The notes below the pieces were generated by a model. It did no database searches. It saw only the letters and a program-made list of their open reading frames with translations, and was not told where the DNA came from. From assembly GCA_026018925.1 (NCBI GenBank), contig JAKSZU010000007.1, forward strand, positions 94,463,501 to 94,527,500: 64,000 nt of DNA, written 5' to 3'. The position numbers and the translations under genes are program-made. Below are positions 1-10,134 of the stretch, piece after piece (positions within the stretch are counted from its first letter, which is position 1; every line of letters begins with the position of its first letter). Origin of the DNA: Tupaia tana. Lineage: Eukaryota; Chordata; Mammalia; Scandentia; Tupaiidae.

Positions 1-428
1 ACTTGTCCCCCATCTCTCTTCTGGCCTCCGATCACAGCCAAGGCCAATTCGTTTTCTGGCACTGCCCTCCTTTCCTAAAGCCAGTCAGGGAAGGGCTGCA
101 GGGTGACGGGTGAGAAAAGTCCCGAGGGCAGGTGTCCACCAGGACCCAGCGTTGCTGCTCCCAGCTCCGTATCTTGCTGGGCCACCTGCCGGGCTGCCTG
201 TCTGCCGTGGTCCTGCGCCGGCCTCCGGGGTAACCATAGGCCGCTTCCGCCGCCCTCCCTAGTGTCAGAGGCCGCGTCTGTTTCCATCTGCCGAGAAGCT
301 GCCTCTCTTGGCCGTGTCTTCCGCTCTCGGCCATTGTCACGATGGACTTTGGCTCCAGGTTTGGAAATGCTGCTGTTGGTACCTTACCCCATCCGTACCG
401 CTGGGCAGCCTCTCAGTCTCTTGCAGAC

Positions 429-468
429 ACACCACACTGAGTGCTGTGACACCACACTGAGTGCTGTG
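429..468. repeat. 20-bp perfect tandem duplication
   Basis: The 20-mer ACACCACACTGAGTGCTGTG occurs twice back to back, at 429-448 and 449-468, without mismatch. It probably arose by recent slippage or unequal exchange. Confidence 0.9.
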
Positions 469-2494
469 ATCGGAGCTCCCGGGGGAGACGCCTTGGCCTG
501 GCTCGGCCTCGGCCTTCCCTGAAGGAGCGTGTCCGCCCACACGTGTTCCCATGGGCATGTGCTTTTCCACCGAGGAGCTCCCCAGTGTTGTCTTCGTTAT
601 TTTAGGCCCGTGAAGTGGCCCCACATCGCAGTGCATCAGAACGCATCCCGCGCCGAGGAGCAGTGTTCGCTGTCCTAGCTGGTGACGTGTTTGCGCGGGC
701 GCAGGATGAGCGTGCCCAGACCGGCCGAGTAGCCTCTGCTTATCGACACCGCCCGACTCGACTTCAGGCAGTGGCTGGCACGCGTCCATTCTCCTCGTGA
801 GGATCTTTCCACCAGATCCTACAAGGTGACAAGGAGTCGTTCCTCGTGACTCCCGGCCTGCAGGAAGGGAACACCCTCTCCGCTGTCTCTGCTCCCACGC
901 GCGCCGGGCTGGATTAATCCAGGCTAGGGAAAGTCCCTGGGGAAAACTGAACATTTCTTTCTTCCTGGCCCTAGGGTGCACGCGCTCACCAGAAACGGAG
1001 AGAAGAGGGATGGCCACGCCTCAGCCCTCTCTGCTTTCTGGGTTTGGGGCACGTGCCCACACACGCCCAGGGTGATTTTCAGGGTGCCAGATGGGAGGCC
1101 TGCGTGGGATCCAGGCGCCTTAACCTCACAGGCCCCGCTGGCCCCAGCCAAGCATTGCTGACAGCTGCGTCATGTTGCTGCTGCCACCGGGGTTTAGCCC
1201 AGGGCCAGTGAGACCCACGAGTGCCGGGTTAGTGTGACTCATGGGGCTGTGGCTGAGCTGGCTCCACAGGCCTTGCCGCACTTCTCCAACGGCGTCCCCT
1301 CTCGTGCCAGGGTCGCCCTGTCCAGGCACAGCCAGCGGCACAGCCGGCCTCTCCAGGCAGAGGGACTGCTGGCTCTGTGACCCTCCCCTGTCAGGAATGG
1401 CGCTCTCGCTGCCTGCTGGAAGGAGTTGCTTTGGGGAGGTGCCATGAGGCAGACGAGTGCTCTGAAACCAGCCAGGCCCTCCCAGAGGAGACTGCAGGGA
1501 GCTGGTAAGAATTTCTCTCCAGGGCTGGCTGCTTCCTTGACAGCCTGGCTCTTAAACCATGTTCCCCAAAAGTGCGGAGCTGAGCACCTGCACCCCATGG
1601 GGCTGGTCAGGGTGCAGACCCTCGGGTTTTGCTTTTTTCACCTTTTACTTCCTTGGTTCAGTTTTCCCACCATTAGAAAGCCAACCTACGAGGGTAATTA
1701 TTTTTGTCTGTTTTTTTTACTGCTGTTACCCCCAAATCCAGAACAGTGCCTGCCACCCAATCTGAAGTACTGCGGTAGCCAAGTCAGGCCACCCCTGTAA
1801 CAGGACAGCTGTTTCTAGGAGGGGGAGAAACTGACGCTCGCATACTTCCTGCGACCTCCCCCACCCGCCTCTCTGGTGTCTGCTGAAACCTCGTTTTCTT
1901 GTCAGACTTTGTCCACAATCTCCGGCTTGACTTGGCCAGGTGCGGGACGTCCTGAACAGCTGGACACAGCGAGGACCTGCCTTTCCTCCCCGGGAGACCT
2001 CCCTGCAGGGACCCGCCAGGGCCTAGCCCTGCTGCCCCGGAGCCACAGCCTGAGTCGGCGTGCCCATTTTTCATTTTGACAGTAATCGGATTATAAAGCA
2101 TTTCCTCCCGGAAGCTGTCTGCTTAAATACACGTCTCTGAGGATCCCCTTCCATCTGACCCTGGGTCTAAGTGTCTGCCTTCTTCCTGTCTCTCCTGAGG
2201 TTCAGGTTTATGTGCCCTCAGGGTGGGCCTTCCAGGGCTCTGGGATCACCCACGTGGCCCCTCTGTTTTCTCTCCAGGGAACGCCAGGCTTAGCTTCCCC
2301 CAGTGCATGGCCTTTGGACTGTGCCCGAGGAGCCGGGACAGCTTGGCTCCGGGAGGCAGTCCCCACTCCACCTGGCTCAGCAGCGTGGGAGGGCAGCCAT
2401 GGAGTGTGGGCTGGGCCGGGCCCCGCATGCTCTGCAGCCTCAGCTCTGCGTGCCCTTCCTGACTGCTTGGCGGGGTCTCGGTCGGAGGCAGGGC

Positions 2495-2543
2495 CTGGCT
2501 GTCCCAGGCCCGGCTGTCCCTGGCCCGGCTGTCCCAGGCCCAT
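2495..2543. repeat. Short minisatellite, about 15-bp unit
   Basis: Three to four imperfect copies of GGCTGTCCCAGGCCC or GGCTGTCCCTGGCCC follow one another. There is no sign of coding function. Confidence 0.75.
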
Positions 2544-2739
2544 GCTGTTCCTGTACCAGCCCGTCTTACAGGACAGTTGTTCCCAGACATCAGACTTCAT
2601 CAGAGCAGTGGAAGTCGCCGATTAAAATGCGGATTCTGGAGCCCTGCCCCAAAGTTTCTGAGTCACAGGGTCTGAAAGGGCCTGGGCCTCCACCTTAAGA
2701 CGCGCTGGTTGGAGCACTGCCCGCCATCTCCCCCAGCTG

Positions 2740-2753
2740 CCACCAGAGGGCAC
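2740..2753 (+). promoter_or_regulatory. Candidate CTCF site, forward orientation
   Basis: CCACCAGAGGGCAC fits every position of the CTCF core as I remember it (CCASYAGRKGGCRS). It lies in single-copy DNA outside any SINE. It points towards the tandem array, which starts about 7.5 kb downstream. Occupancy is inferred from sequence only. Confidence 0.5.
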
Positions 2754-3880
2754 ATGCGACCTTAGCCAGAGGTGGTGTTTCCCTGCCGGTCAGCTGGACC
2801 AGAGGCTCTTCCCTAAAGACTTCCTTCCACTGTGGTTTTCTCCTGTGTGTTAGGAAGGAGGGAGGCGGCTCTGAACAAGGGTTCTCAGCCCGTCTCCAGC
2901 AGTTACCAAGGTCAGGCACCTGATCCTGTGGGGTGTCCTGTGAGGAAAGGGGGCGCTGGTTCCCACTGGAGAAGGCTCCCCGGGGCCTCCCTCACACCGA
3001 AGTGGGACGGCCTTTCAGAACGTCCTAGAATCTCAGTGTGAAGATGGCAAGTGATGTTGGTTTTCTTCTTCATATTTACGTGTAGTCCAGATTTCCCACA
3101 ATAAATGTACTACTTTTATAACAACAAAAAGGGTTTTTAAAACATTCTAAAGGTCATTAAAAGCCAGAGCAAGAACTCAAAAATAAACAAGTAGATCAAC
3201 CCCATGAGGGGACCTGGGGTGATCAGCTTGGTGTAGGAGAAGCCCCCAGCTGGAACCTGCCCCCCAGGTCTCGGCTCTACTGAAATATCTGCCCAGGGTG
3301 GGGGTTTAGCAGGATCACGTTGTCCGAGTGCTCAAGAGAATAAGGCTGAGACCACGGGGCAGGTGGCTGCCTGGGGGACAGGGCCTGTCATCTCAAGGTC
3401 ACCTGTGGCTGGAGCTTGTGGCCCAGCGTGGTTAGGGTGGGGCAGCCCAACCTCAGCACGACATCCAGGTCCCATTCTGTGCTGCCGTCCTCACGCGCCC
3501 AGGGACTGCCTGGGGCCCAAGTGGATGGGAGCGGGCCAGACAGGGGCACTTCACGGCCATGGGTTCCTAGTCCTGCCCCGACAGACACGGGTCTTCATAC
3601 AGTCCATGGGAAATGCATATGATAAAAAACCTGGCTTTTTTTTTTTTTAAATCAAAATAAGCGCGTACTGTTGGATTGTCAGGAAAGTCGTGTCTTTTTC
3701 TGTTTTCTATGAAAAATACATCCTGACTCCCCCACAGCCCAGCATCTGCTATAACATGTCTGAGCGGGATGTGAGTTGGAGGCACTAAGAAGGTGAGACA
3801 GTGGTTCAGAAAGAAACAGCAATATGATTTCTGCTAAAATTGAAGCCAGAACAAACCAACTGGCTTGGGAGGAAGAACTG
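2754..3880. other. Intergenic; possible old retroposon tail
   Basis: No gene is seen. Around 3055-3125 a stretch with AATAAA at about 3101, followed by A-rich sequence, resembles the 3' end of an ancient mammalian retroposon. A T-run follows near 3636. Neither supports a gene end. Confidence 0.35.
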
Positions 3881-4376
3881 AAAAATCGTTGATGCTTGGG
3901 AACCAGCAGTTAGCGTAATGGCTATGTCGCTGGACTCCCACGTAGTCGACCGCGGTTCGCGTCTCGGACCCGGTGGCTTACAACTCACGCCGGGCGCGTG
4001 TGCGTGCGTGCCCAAGATCCCGAGAGGAGAATGGAGGAGAAGGGATTGCGGCGTGACCATCCCCCCTGGGGGGTGATTTCTCGCTTTCTGTCTCTATGTC
4101 TCTCTCTGTCTGTCTGGCGAACGCACACGCCCTATAGCGAAAAAAAACCTCTCCAAAAAAAAAAAAAAAATCGTTGATGCTTTACACAAAGTTTATGGAG
4201 ACAATGCCACAAAGAAATCAACAGCTTACAGAATCAGAGAACCCGGTCTAAGAAGGGGTCAGAGGATGTTGAAGAGGACTCCTGCAGCGGCAGACTATTG
4301 ATTTGCAAGAAAACATTCATCTCGTTCATGCCCTGGTTGAAGACTTGATTAACTTGAGAAACGAGAGTCCAGTGGG
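3780..4376 (+). pseudogene. Decayed mariner-type transposase fragment, split by a SINE
   Basis: After the SINE, 4171-4240 reads IVDALHKVYGDNATKKSTAY. This matches the helix-turn-helix start of mariner/SETMAR-like transposases, which usually carry a YGDNA motif. A shifted frame then gives an acidic segment (SEDVEEDSCSGR) where the family has a GREDVEDDPRSGRP-like stretch. Another shift gives ENIHLVHALVEDL, matching the following helix. The related part before the SINE is less clear (3780-3897). At least two frame changes and the insertion make it non-functional. The superfamily call rests on recognised motifs, not a search. Confidence 0.6.
3898..4165 (+). mobile_element. tRNA-derived SINE, young long subfamily, complete, with TSD
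   Basis: The head GGGAACCAGCAGTTAGCGTA begins a tRNA-like part with an A-box (TAGCGTAATGG) and a B-box-like GGTTCGCGTCTC. A unique body follows (CCCAAGATCCCGAGAGG..., then a TCTGTCTCTC-rich stretch, then CCTATAGCGAAA) and an A-tail. An exact 17-bp target duplication, AAAAATCGTTGATGCTT, flanks it at 3881-3897 and 4166-4182. The element has many CpGs and near-identical copies at 5043, 28318 and 33197 (reverse), so it is young. Confidence 0.9.
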
Positions 4377-4465
4377 ACCATCAGGTGAAATGGTGGTTAC
4401 AGTGCTGACCCCCACATGACTGACCATGGTTCAAGTCCTGGACCTGGCCACGTGAAAACCACATT

Positions 4466-4650
4466 GGGGGGCCAGCAGGTGGCATGGTGGTTGAGGTGTT
4501 GGACTCCCACATGGTGGAACCACGGTTCGAGTCCTGGACCTGGTGGCTTGCTTTCTCACTTCCCCTATCTCTCTCTGTCTCTCTCTGGGAGGACACATGC
4601 CCTGTACCAAATTAAAAAGTAATAAATAAATATTTAAAAAAGAAAAGAAA
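4466..4650 (+). mobile_element. Short-subfamily SINE nested in an older SINE
   Basis: The head GGGGCCAGCAGGTGGCATGG is followed by a B-box-like GGTTCGAGTCC. The sequence then goes straight to the pyrimidine-rich TCTCACTT/TCTCTC part, lacking the CCCAAGATCC middle segment, and ends in an A/T-rich tail. This defines a short subfamily. It carries a CTCF-like core at 4472-4485. Confidence 0.85.
4472..4485 (+). promoter_or_regulatory. CTCF-like core in SINE head
   Basis: CCAGCAGGTGGCAT matches 13 of 14 positions of the remembered CTCF core. It is part of the SINE head, so it is repeated across copies. Confidence 0.4.
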
Positions 4651-4893
4651 ATGACGCTGGGTGCGCATGTGTGCATGTGTGCCTAAAATCCTAAGAAGGA
4701 TGGAGAAGGGATTGCAGTGTGGCCATCCCCCTTGGGATTTCTCACTTTCCTCTCTCTGTTTCTTTCTGGGAGCACACACCATATGACAAAAACCTGGAAA
4801 AAAAAAAGATAAAAGAACAATAGCCAACATTATAGATACCTGAATTGGTACGACCTTCATAGTTCTGACTGAAAAATGAAACTTGAGCAAACT

Positions 4894-5042
4894 GGGGCCA
4901 GCAGGCGATTAAGGCACTGGAATCCCTACGTGGTTGACCACTGTTGGCGTGCCAGACCTGGAGGCTTGCTTTCTAACTCTCCCTCTCTCTCTGTATGTGT
5001 CTTTCTCTGGCAAAACTCATGTGAAAAAAAATAAATAAATAA
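4894..5042 (+). mobile_element. Short-subfamily SINE, degenerate head
   Basis: It begins GGGGCCAGCAGGCGATTAAGG, goes directly from the tRNA-like part to CTTTCTAACTCTCCC and ends in AAATAAATAAATAAG. The A-box is damaged. The next SINE starts immediately at its tail. Confidence 0.8.
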
Positions 5043-5300
5043 GGGAACCAGCAGTTAGCGTAATGGCTATGTCGCTGGACTCCCACATAGTCGACCACGG
5101 TTCGCATCCTGGACCTGGTGGCTTAAACTCACACCGGGCGCGTGTGCATGCGTGCCCAAGATCCCGAGAGGAGAATGGAGGAGAAGGGATTGTGGTGTGG
5201 CCATCCCCCCTGAGGGGTGATTTCTCGCTTTCTGTCTCTCTCTGTCTGTCTGGCGAGGGCACGCACCCTAGAGCGAAAACCTCTCCAAAAAAAAAGAAAG
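5043..5300 (+). mobile_element. Young long-subfamily SINE
   Basis: It has the same head (ACCAGCAGTTAGCGTAATGG) and body as the copy at 3898, with CpG-to-TpG changes. It is inserted at the A-rich tail of the preceding SINE. Confidence 0.88.
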
Positions 5301-5315
5301 AGAGAGTGGTCTGAC

Positions 5316-5455
5316 GGGTCAGCAGGTGGCGTGGTCGTCAAGGCGCTGGACTCCCACTGCGCTTTGATTCCTGGACCTGGCGGCCTGCTTTCTCACTTTC
5401 CCTTTCTCTGTGTCTCTCTCTGATCAAATTAAGAGATAATAATAATACAATGGAA
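5316..5455 (+). mobile_element. Short-subfamily SINE
   Basis: Head GGGTCAGCAGGTGGCGTGG, tRNA-like part with a shortened anticodon region, then CTTTCTCACTTTCCC and an AT-rich tail with ATAATAATA. The CTCF-like core at 5319-5332 has its first base changed. Confidence 0.8.
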
Positions 5456-5902
5456 AAATTAAATATTTTTTAAAAAGAGAGAGTGGTTTGGGAAGATGAG
5501 TGAAGATTTAGCAGCAACACTCCTGGGACAGCTTCGCCAGGCGGTCCTTCTCACAGCAGGGCCCCGTCGCTCCTCGCGTCACACTTGGGCACTTTGCAGC
5601 TGTTTGGATGTGAAGTCACGGGGCAGCCATCTTGTCGTCCTGATTTGGCACCTTCTGATTTTTTGTTTTCTAATTATTTTCTAAAAATTAAATAAAACCT
5701 TTCAAAGACATTTTCCTTCCTTTTCTTTTCCTTCTTTCAATTTTCAGAGGGCACCTGTGCTTGCCAGAGGAAGAGGAAGCACCCCCTCGGGAGTGGTCAC
5801 ACTGCAATCCTTTCTCTACTTCACCCTGTCGGGATTGGGGACACTATATTTTTAAATTTTTATTTCTTTTTAGAAGCTTTATGCCTAAAAGTGTGTGTGC
5901 TC

Positions 5903-5907
<5 letters not shown>

Positions 5908-5941
<34 letters not shown>
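5908..5941. repeat. (GA)n microsatellite
   Basis: About 17 GA repeats lie inside the nested SINE, where other copies have a short GAGAGACAGAGA segment. Confidence 0.95.
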
Positions 5942-5944
<3 letters not shown>

Positions 5945-6015
5945 AAGTGAGAAATCACTCCCTCCCCAAGGGGAATGTCCACACCACAATCCTCTCATTA
6001 TTCTCCTGGGATCTT

Positions 6016-6043
6016 GGGCACACACACACACACACACACACAC
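6016..6043. repeat. (CA)n microsatellite
   Basis: About 14 CA repeats lie inside the same SINE, at the position of the GCACGCACAC segment of other copies. Confidence 0.95.
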
Positions 6044-6239
6044 ATGCCCGATGTGAGTTTCAAGCCACTAGGTTCAGGACTCTAATGGCAGTAGGCGATG
6101 TGAAAGTCCAGCCATGTAACTGCTACACTCTCTGCTGGCCCTAGGCACTATATATTTTAAGCTGCCAGGTTGGGGATTCGAACCACAATCAGCCAGGTAG
6201 GAGTCTGCTCCCTTAACTACTAAGGCACAGGGCCAAACC

Positions 6240-6573
6240 CAGGCACCCATTTTTCATTAGTCGATAAGGTATAAAAGACTAAATTCCTAGGACCCTCAGT
6301 TCTTTGGGTATAGAGAAATGGTTGGTGGTGGAGCTTATGTCAAGAAACAAAGTTTATATTTTAAACTTTTGTCTTTCAATTCCATTTTCTCAGAAACTTT
6401 TTGTAGTCCCCTTGTATTTTGTTTGATCTGCATAGAATATAATACATTTGAGCTGGCATTTAATAATCCAGAGGTTTCACATTATCCGCAATTTCTTGTT
6501 TTCTGTTGAAAAACTGCACCACAGAACTTGGGAGAAGCAGAACGGGCGTGGCAACTTGGCTGCTCATGAGAGT
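6240..6573. other. AT-rich intergenic gap, nothing recognised
   Basis: Low-GC sequence between SINEs. Open frames here are short and unsupported. Confidence 0.4.
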
Positions 6574-6586
6574 CACCTGAGGGTTC

Positions 6587-6764
6587 TTTTTCTTTTTTTT
6601 TTTTAGATTTAATTAATTTATTTATTTTTTGATCTGTTATAGGGGACATGCACTCATCAGAGAAATAGAAAGAGAAAGAGAGGGAAAGTAAGAAAGCAAG
6701 CCACCAGGTCTAGGACTCAAACTGCAGTCAGCCATGTGGGAGTCCAGCACCTTAACCACCATGC
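6587..6764 (-). mobile_element. Short-subfamily SINE (reverse), 5'-truncated, with TSD
   Basis: T-rich tail, a GAGAGGGAAAGTAAGAAAGC segment, then the reverse tRNA-like part ending at CACCATGC. The exact 13-bp duplication CACCTGAGGGTTC lies at 6574-6586 and 6765-6777. The first bases of the head are therefore missing. Confidence 0.85.
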
Positions 6765-7197
6765 CACCTGAGGGTTCCTAAATGCCCATGTCCGGGGCCC
6801 ATCCCAGAGAGCCTGGCTGGACTGGGCTGTTTGCTTGAATTCCCCAGGGACTCTGCGGTGTAGCCAGGGTTGGAAGGCGGCGACATAGACAGCACGAGGA
6901 GGCCTCCGTGCATTCAGACCAGGCACTCGGCTGTATGTGGGTGTGTGGGCCTGGGCCTGGGCCAGGGCTTTACACAGTCATAGCTGGCCACGTGGAGCTG
7001 CCACGGGCAAAGCCGGTCTCCGCTGTCCTCCCACTTTCCCTGCGGGGATGCCTGTCTGCTCTTCTTGCCTCTGGCCCTCGACCCAGAGTTCCCAGACAAC
7101 TGCATTTATCACCCTGACGCTTACCATTGTACGTGCTCTCTGGTTCCCGAGAAGAAACTTACGACCACCGTAGCTAGTGGTTGCTACATGTTCTTTC

Positions 7198-7368
7198 ATA
7201 TTTTTTAAAAGAATTATTTTATTACTTAACTTTATTTATTATTTTTCCCCCAGTTTAATGAGAGAGAGAGAGGGAAAGTAAGAAAGCAAGCCACCAAGTC
7301 CAAGACTTGAACTGTGGCCGGCCGTGTGCGAGTCCAATGCCTTTAACCGCTACACCACCTGCCAGCCC
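7198..7368 (-). mobile_element. Short-subfamily SINE (reverse)
   Basis: Poly(T)-rich tail, GAGAGAGGGAAAGTAAGAAA, then a reverse tRNA-like head ending CACCTGCCAGCCCC. No clear target duplication was found. Confidence 0.8.
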
Positions 7369-7790
7369 CTGTTATGTGTCCTTTTTAGAGTGCGTGTAGA
7401 AGCTGCTGTGGCCAGTCTACGCCCAGAGGGGAATCGAGTGGAAAGGGACGGGCCAGCTGGGAGGGACAGGCACAGGCCAGCCGGGGCAGTCTGGGAAGCA
7501 GGAGTGCTCCGCGGGTGGGGGCCCTGGTTTGGGTGCTGGCGTCCTGGGAGACGGTGGTAGGTGCATGTCACCGTTCCCAGGCGCCCACTCCATCCCTGAG
7601 AGGGAGCTGCGGTGCACCCAGGGCTCAGAGCCCGCTGCATTGCCCTGGTCAACAGGAGGCACGCGGGTGCCGTGCATCCAGACCTGAGCAGGGCGTTGGT
7701 GCGTGGGGTCTGGGCACGCTCTTCTCTCTGCTGGGGAACACCAGCCCCACCCCGGGCGAGAAGTGAGCTGAGTCAGCCTACCTCAACCCT

Positions 7791-8034
7791 GGGGCCAGCA
7801 GACGGCACAGTGGTCCCAGCTCTGGACTCCGACATGGCCAAATGTGTTCGAGTTCCTGACCTAGAGGCTTGAAAATCACATCGGGCACATGTGCATGTGT
7901 GCCCCAAATCCCAGGGGGAGAAGGGATGGTGGCATGTCCACCCACTGGAGGGTGATTTCTCACCTTCCCTCTCACTGTCTCCAATGAGTGTGCACACCCA
8001 ATGGCACAAACCTTAACAACAACAACAACAACAA
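7791..8034 (+). mobile_element. Long-subfamily SINE, old, (AAC)n tail
   Basis: Head GGGGCCAGCAGACGGCACAG with GTGTTCGAGTTCC as a B-box relic, and the long body with ATGTGTGCCCCAAATCCC. The tail has become an (AAC)n run at about 8016-8034. Confidence 0.8.
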
Positions 8035-8149
8035 CTGTGTGAGTGGAAAGTGCCTGTTACTGCGTAAGCCATGGCGCTCGGGCTGTCACCACAGCGAAAG
8101 CTAGCACAGAAAAGAGCCCAACCGAGTCATCTGTCCTCCCCTTGGCTGG

Positions 8150-8400
8150 ACTCCCCATGGTCGTGCACCCCAAAGTTCATATCGGAAGTCCTGTCCCCAA
8201 GTGATGGTATTAGGAGCCGGGGCCTCTGGGAGGTGACTTGGTCATCGGGGACCTATGGGGGCCAGTGTCCTTGCAGAGGCGGCCCTTCCCACCAGGGAGG
8301 ACGCAGCAGGGCACCGTCACCGAGCCAGGCGCAGACCGCCAGCCTTGGTCTCACTTCCCAGCCCCAAGCCCAGAGCAGTAGGCGTCTGCGTGGTCACAGC
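8150..8400 (+). mobile_element. MaLR-like LTR fragment (MLT1/MST type)
   Basis: The order CCCCAAAGTTCATATCGGAAG, AAGTGATGGTATTAGGAG, GGGGCCTCTGGGAGGTGA, TTGGTCAT, CAGTGTCCTTGCAGAG, AGGACGCAGCAGGGCACCGT matches what I remember of mammalian MaLR LTRs. It is an old solo remnant with no coding content. The subfamily cannot be named without a search. Confidence 0.55.
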
Positions 8401-8622
8401 GGTTGGACCAAGGCCCCTGAGCCTCCCGGCAGGAGCAGAGCGTGGGCCCTCCAGGACTGCACGCAGAACCCGGACCTCTGATGAAAAGAAACCAAAGTGC
8501 TTCCGGACAGCAGGGCCGGACGGCCCACTAAGCCACCTCCGAAGTTCTAGAAGCCTGAGGCCCAGCTGTTCTGATGGCCCGGCCTGGCCAGTGGAGCTGA
8601 AAAGCAAGAGGTTCAGCCTTTC

Positions 8623-8893
8623 TTTTCTTTCTCTTTATTTTTTTTTCTTTTTGAGAGATTTTTGCTGTGCACTCGCCAGAAAGACAGAGAGAGACAGAGA
8701 GGCAGAAAGCGAGAAATCACCCCCCAGGGGGGATGGCCATGCCGCAATCCCTTCTCCTCCGTTCTCCTCTCGGGATCTTGGGCACACACACACACGTGCT
8801 TGGCATGAGTTTAAGCTGCCGGGTCCAGGACACGAACCGCAGTGGACTACGTGGGAGTCCAGCGACATAGTCATTACGCTAACTGCTGGTCCC
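8623..8893 (-). mobile_element. Young long-subfamily SINE (reverse)
   Basis: Reverse copy with GCTGTGCACTCGCCAGAAAG, the CCCAGGGGGGATGGCC block and the ATTACGCTAACTGCTGGTCCC head end. TCAGCCTTTC occurs at 8613-8622 and 8899-8908 and is the probable target duplication. Confidence 0.87.
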
Positions 8894-8908
8894 GAGAGTC
8901 AGCCTTTC

Positions 8909-9430
8909 AAGTCAGTGGTGCGGCTGCCTCTGGTCTTCTGAAATGTCACAAATGGCTTTGGGGTGCGAGGTACCCTGGCCCGGCCTCTGTGCATCCAGGC
9001 TTCCTGGGTGGGGACCGATAGCCTGAGCCGCTCTCCCTCGAGAGCGCGTCCTCCAGCAGAGACCTTAGACACGGAAAACATCCTCGAGACAAGGGAACTG
9101 GCCCAGCAGGGTGTTTCAGACCTAGGGGCAGGCTGACTGGGCAGAGCTGTGGGTAAGGCCACCCAGGTTGTCACTACGACGAACGCCCTGTGAGAGGGGA
9201 GGGCTGGATGCTCTGCTTCTCGGGCCTCCCTGTCCTCAGCCATCTAACAGGGGAGACCTCCCGGAGTCACAGCTGCTGTGAGACTCGGCGATGCAGGGCG
9301 TGTGGCTGGTTAGTGCCTGCTCCACCCTCCACCTAACCATCCCCGTGGCCCTTCTAGGAGGGAGCGCCAGGATAGGGCTGGGGTCTGTGCAGGGCCACAT
9401 GGGCAAGTGCAGTGACTAAGCACATTCAGC
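8909..9430. other. Intergenic gap, nothing recognised
   Basis: Single-copy sequence between two SINEs with no gene, RNA or repeat I can identify. Confidence 0.4.
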
Positions 9431-9436
9431 TCCTGC

Positions 9437-9666
9437 CCTTTTCGTAGGTGCTTGGCGTAGTGCGCAGGCGGGTCAGAGAGGAGAGCAAGAGAAAGGGAAA
9501 GCGAGAAATCACTCCCCGAGGGCGGACATCGGCGCCGCAATCCCTTCTCCAATCTCCTCCCAGGATCTTGGGCACACACGCACACACGCCTGGTGTGAGT
9601 TTCAAGACACAGGGTTGGGAACTCAAGCTGCAGTCTGGCACCCTAACCACCACACCAGTCACACCA
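9437..9666 (-). mobile_element. Long-subfamily SINE (reverse), diverged
   Basis: It carries the body segment GGATCTTGGGCACACACGCA and a head relic ending CACCCTAACCACCACACCAG. It is more decayed than the neighbouring copies. Confidence 0.75.
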
Positions 9667-9883
9667 CCACATTGAAATGGCGTATGTGCCTGTGTGCACG
9701 TGTTTGTCTCTGCGTTGACCAGCCCCCATGGCGACGTCACAGCTCAGGTTTACGGGTTCTCCTTCCTCACAGAGACACCCATGTGTAGCACCCCAGGTAG
9801 GACGTCTCTCCTCTGCTGCAGTCTGTATCTAGGTCCCTCTGACTTCTCAACTCGCAAGTCTCCTGGTCACCTCAGATTGTGTT

Positions 9884-10134
9884 TAATTATTTATTTGAGA
9901 TATTTTTGCTAGAGGGCATGTGTGCTCACCAGAGACAGAAAAAGAGAGAGAAAGAGAAAGCGAGAACTCACCACCCCAAGAAAGGGATATGCCACAAACC
10001 CTCTCCACCTTTTTCGCAGGATTTGGGGCACAGGTGCACACGCGCTCAGCCTGAGTTTCAAGACACTAGGGCCGGGACATGAACCAGGGTCACCATGTGA
10101 GACATCACTGTCCTAACACTGTGCCACCGGCTAG
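9884..10134 (-). mobile_element. Long-subfamily SINE (reverse)
   Basis: TATTTTTGCTAGAGGGCATGTGTGCTCACC, an expanded GAGAAAGAGAAAG tract, then a diverged head ending at ACACTGTGCCACCGGCTAG. It is the last SINE before the tandem array. Confidence 0.75.

Larger units (their letters stand above)
1..2739. other. Intergenic sequence, no gene recognised
   Basis: This is moderately GC-rich single-copy DNA. Open frames on both strands are short, overlap one another and resemble no protein I know. Two small tandem duplications are listed separately. By remembered synteny this could be sequence downstream of, or the 3' UTR of, MACO1, but no exon or splice signal supports that here. Confidence 0.5.
4382..4808 (+). 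mobile_element. Older SINE copy interrupted by another SINE
   Basis: The tRNA-like head is at 4382-4465. The body resumes at about 4651 (GACGCTGGGTGCGCATGTG...) and ends in an A-tail near 4808. The intervening 4466-4650 is a second SINE. The CpGs have decayed relative to the young copies. Confidence 0.8.
5855..6145 (-). mobile_element. Nested SINE (reverse) with expanded GA and CA tracts
   Basis: The reverse complement has the normal head (GGGCCAGCAG at the right end) and body. Two internal simple tracts have expanded: GA at 5908-5941 and CA at 6016-6043. Both replace short purine or CA-rich segments seen in other copies. Confidence 0.8.
5745..6236 (-). mobile_element. SINE copy (reverse) split by a nested SINE
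   Basis: Body parts at 5745-5854 and the tRNA-like head at about 6158-6236 belong to one reverse-oriented long element. A second reverse SINE sits between them. CACTATATTTTT at 5842 and CACTATATATTTT at 6146 look like its target duplication. Confidence 0.75.

Noticed and set aside
337..1017. 226-codon minus-strand frame as a gene
   Set aside because: No recognisable domain, overlapping frames on the other strand and no promoter or splice support.
3905..3985. tRNA gene in SINE heads
   Set aside because: A- and B-box-like elements are present, but the cloverleaf is broken and the sequence recurs with a SINE body, A-tail and target duplications.
8255..8941. 228-codon + frame
   Set aside because: It joins a MaLR-like LTR, unique DNA and a reverse SINE, so it cannot be one ancestral coding sequence.
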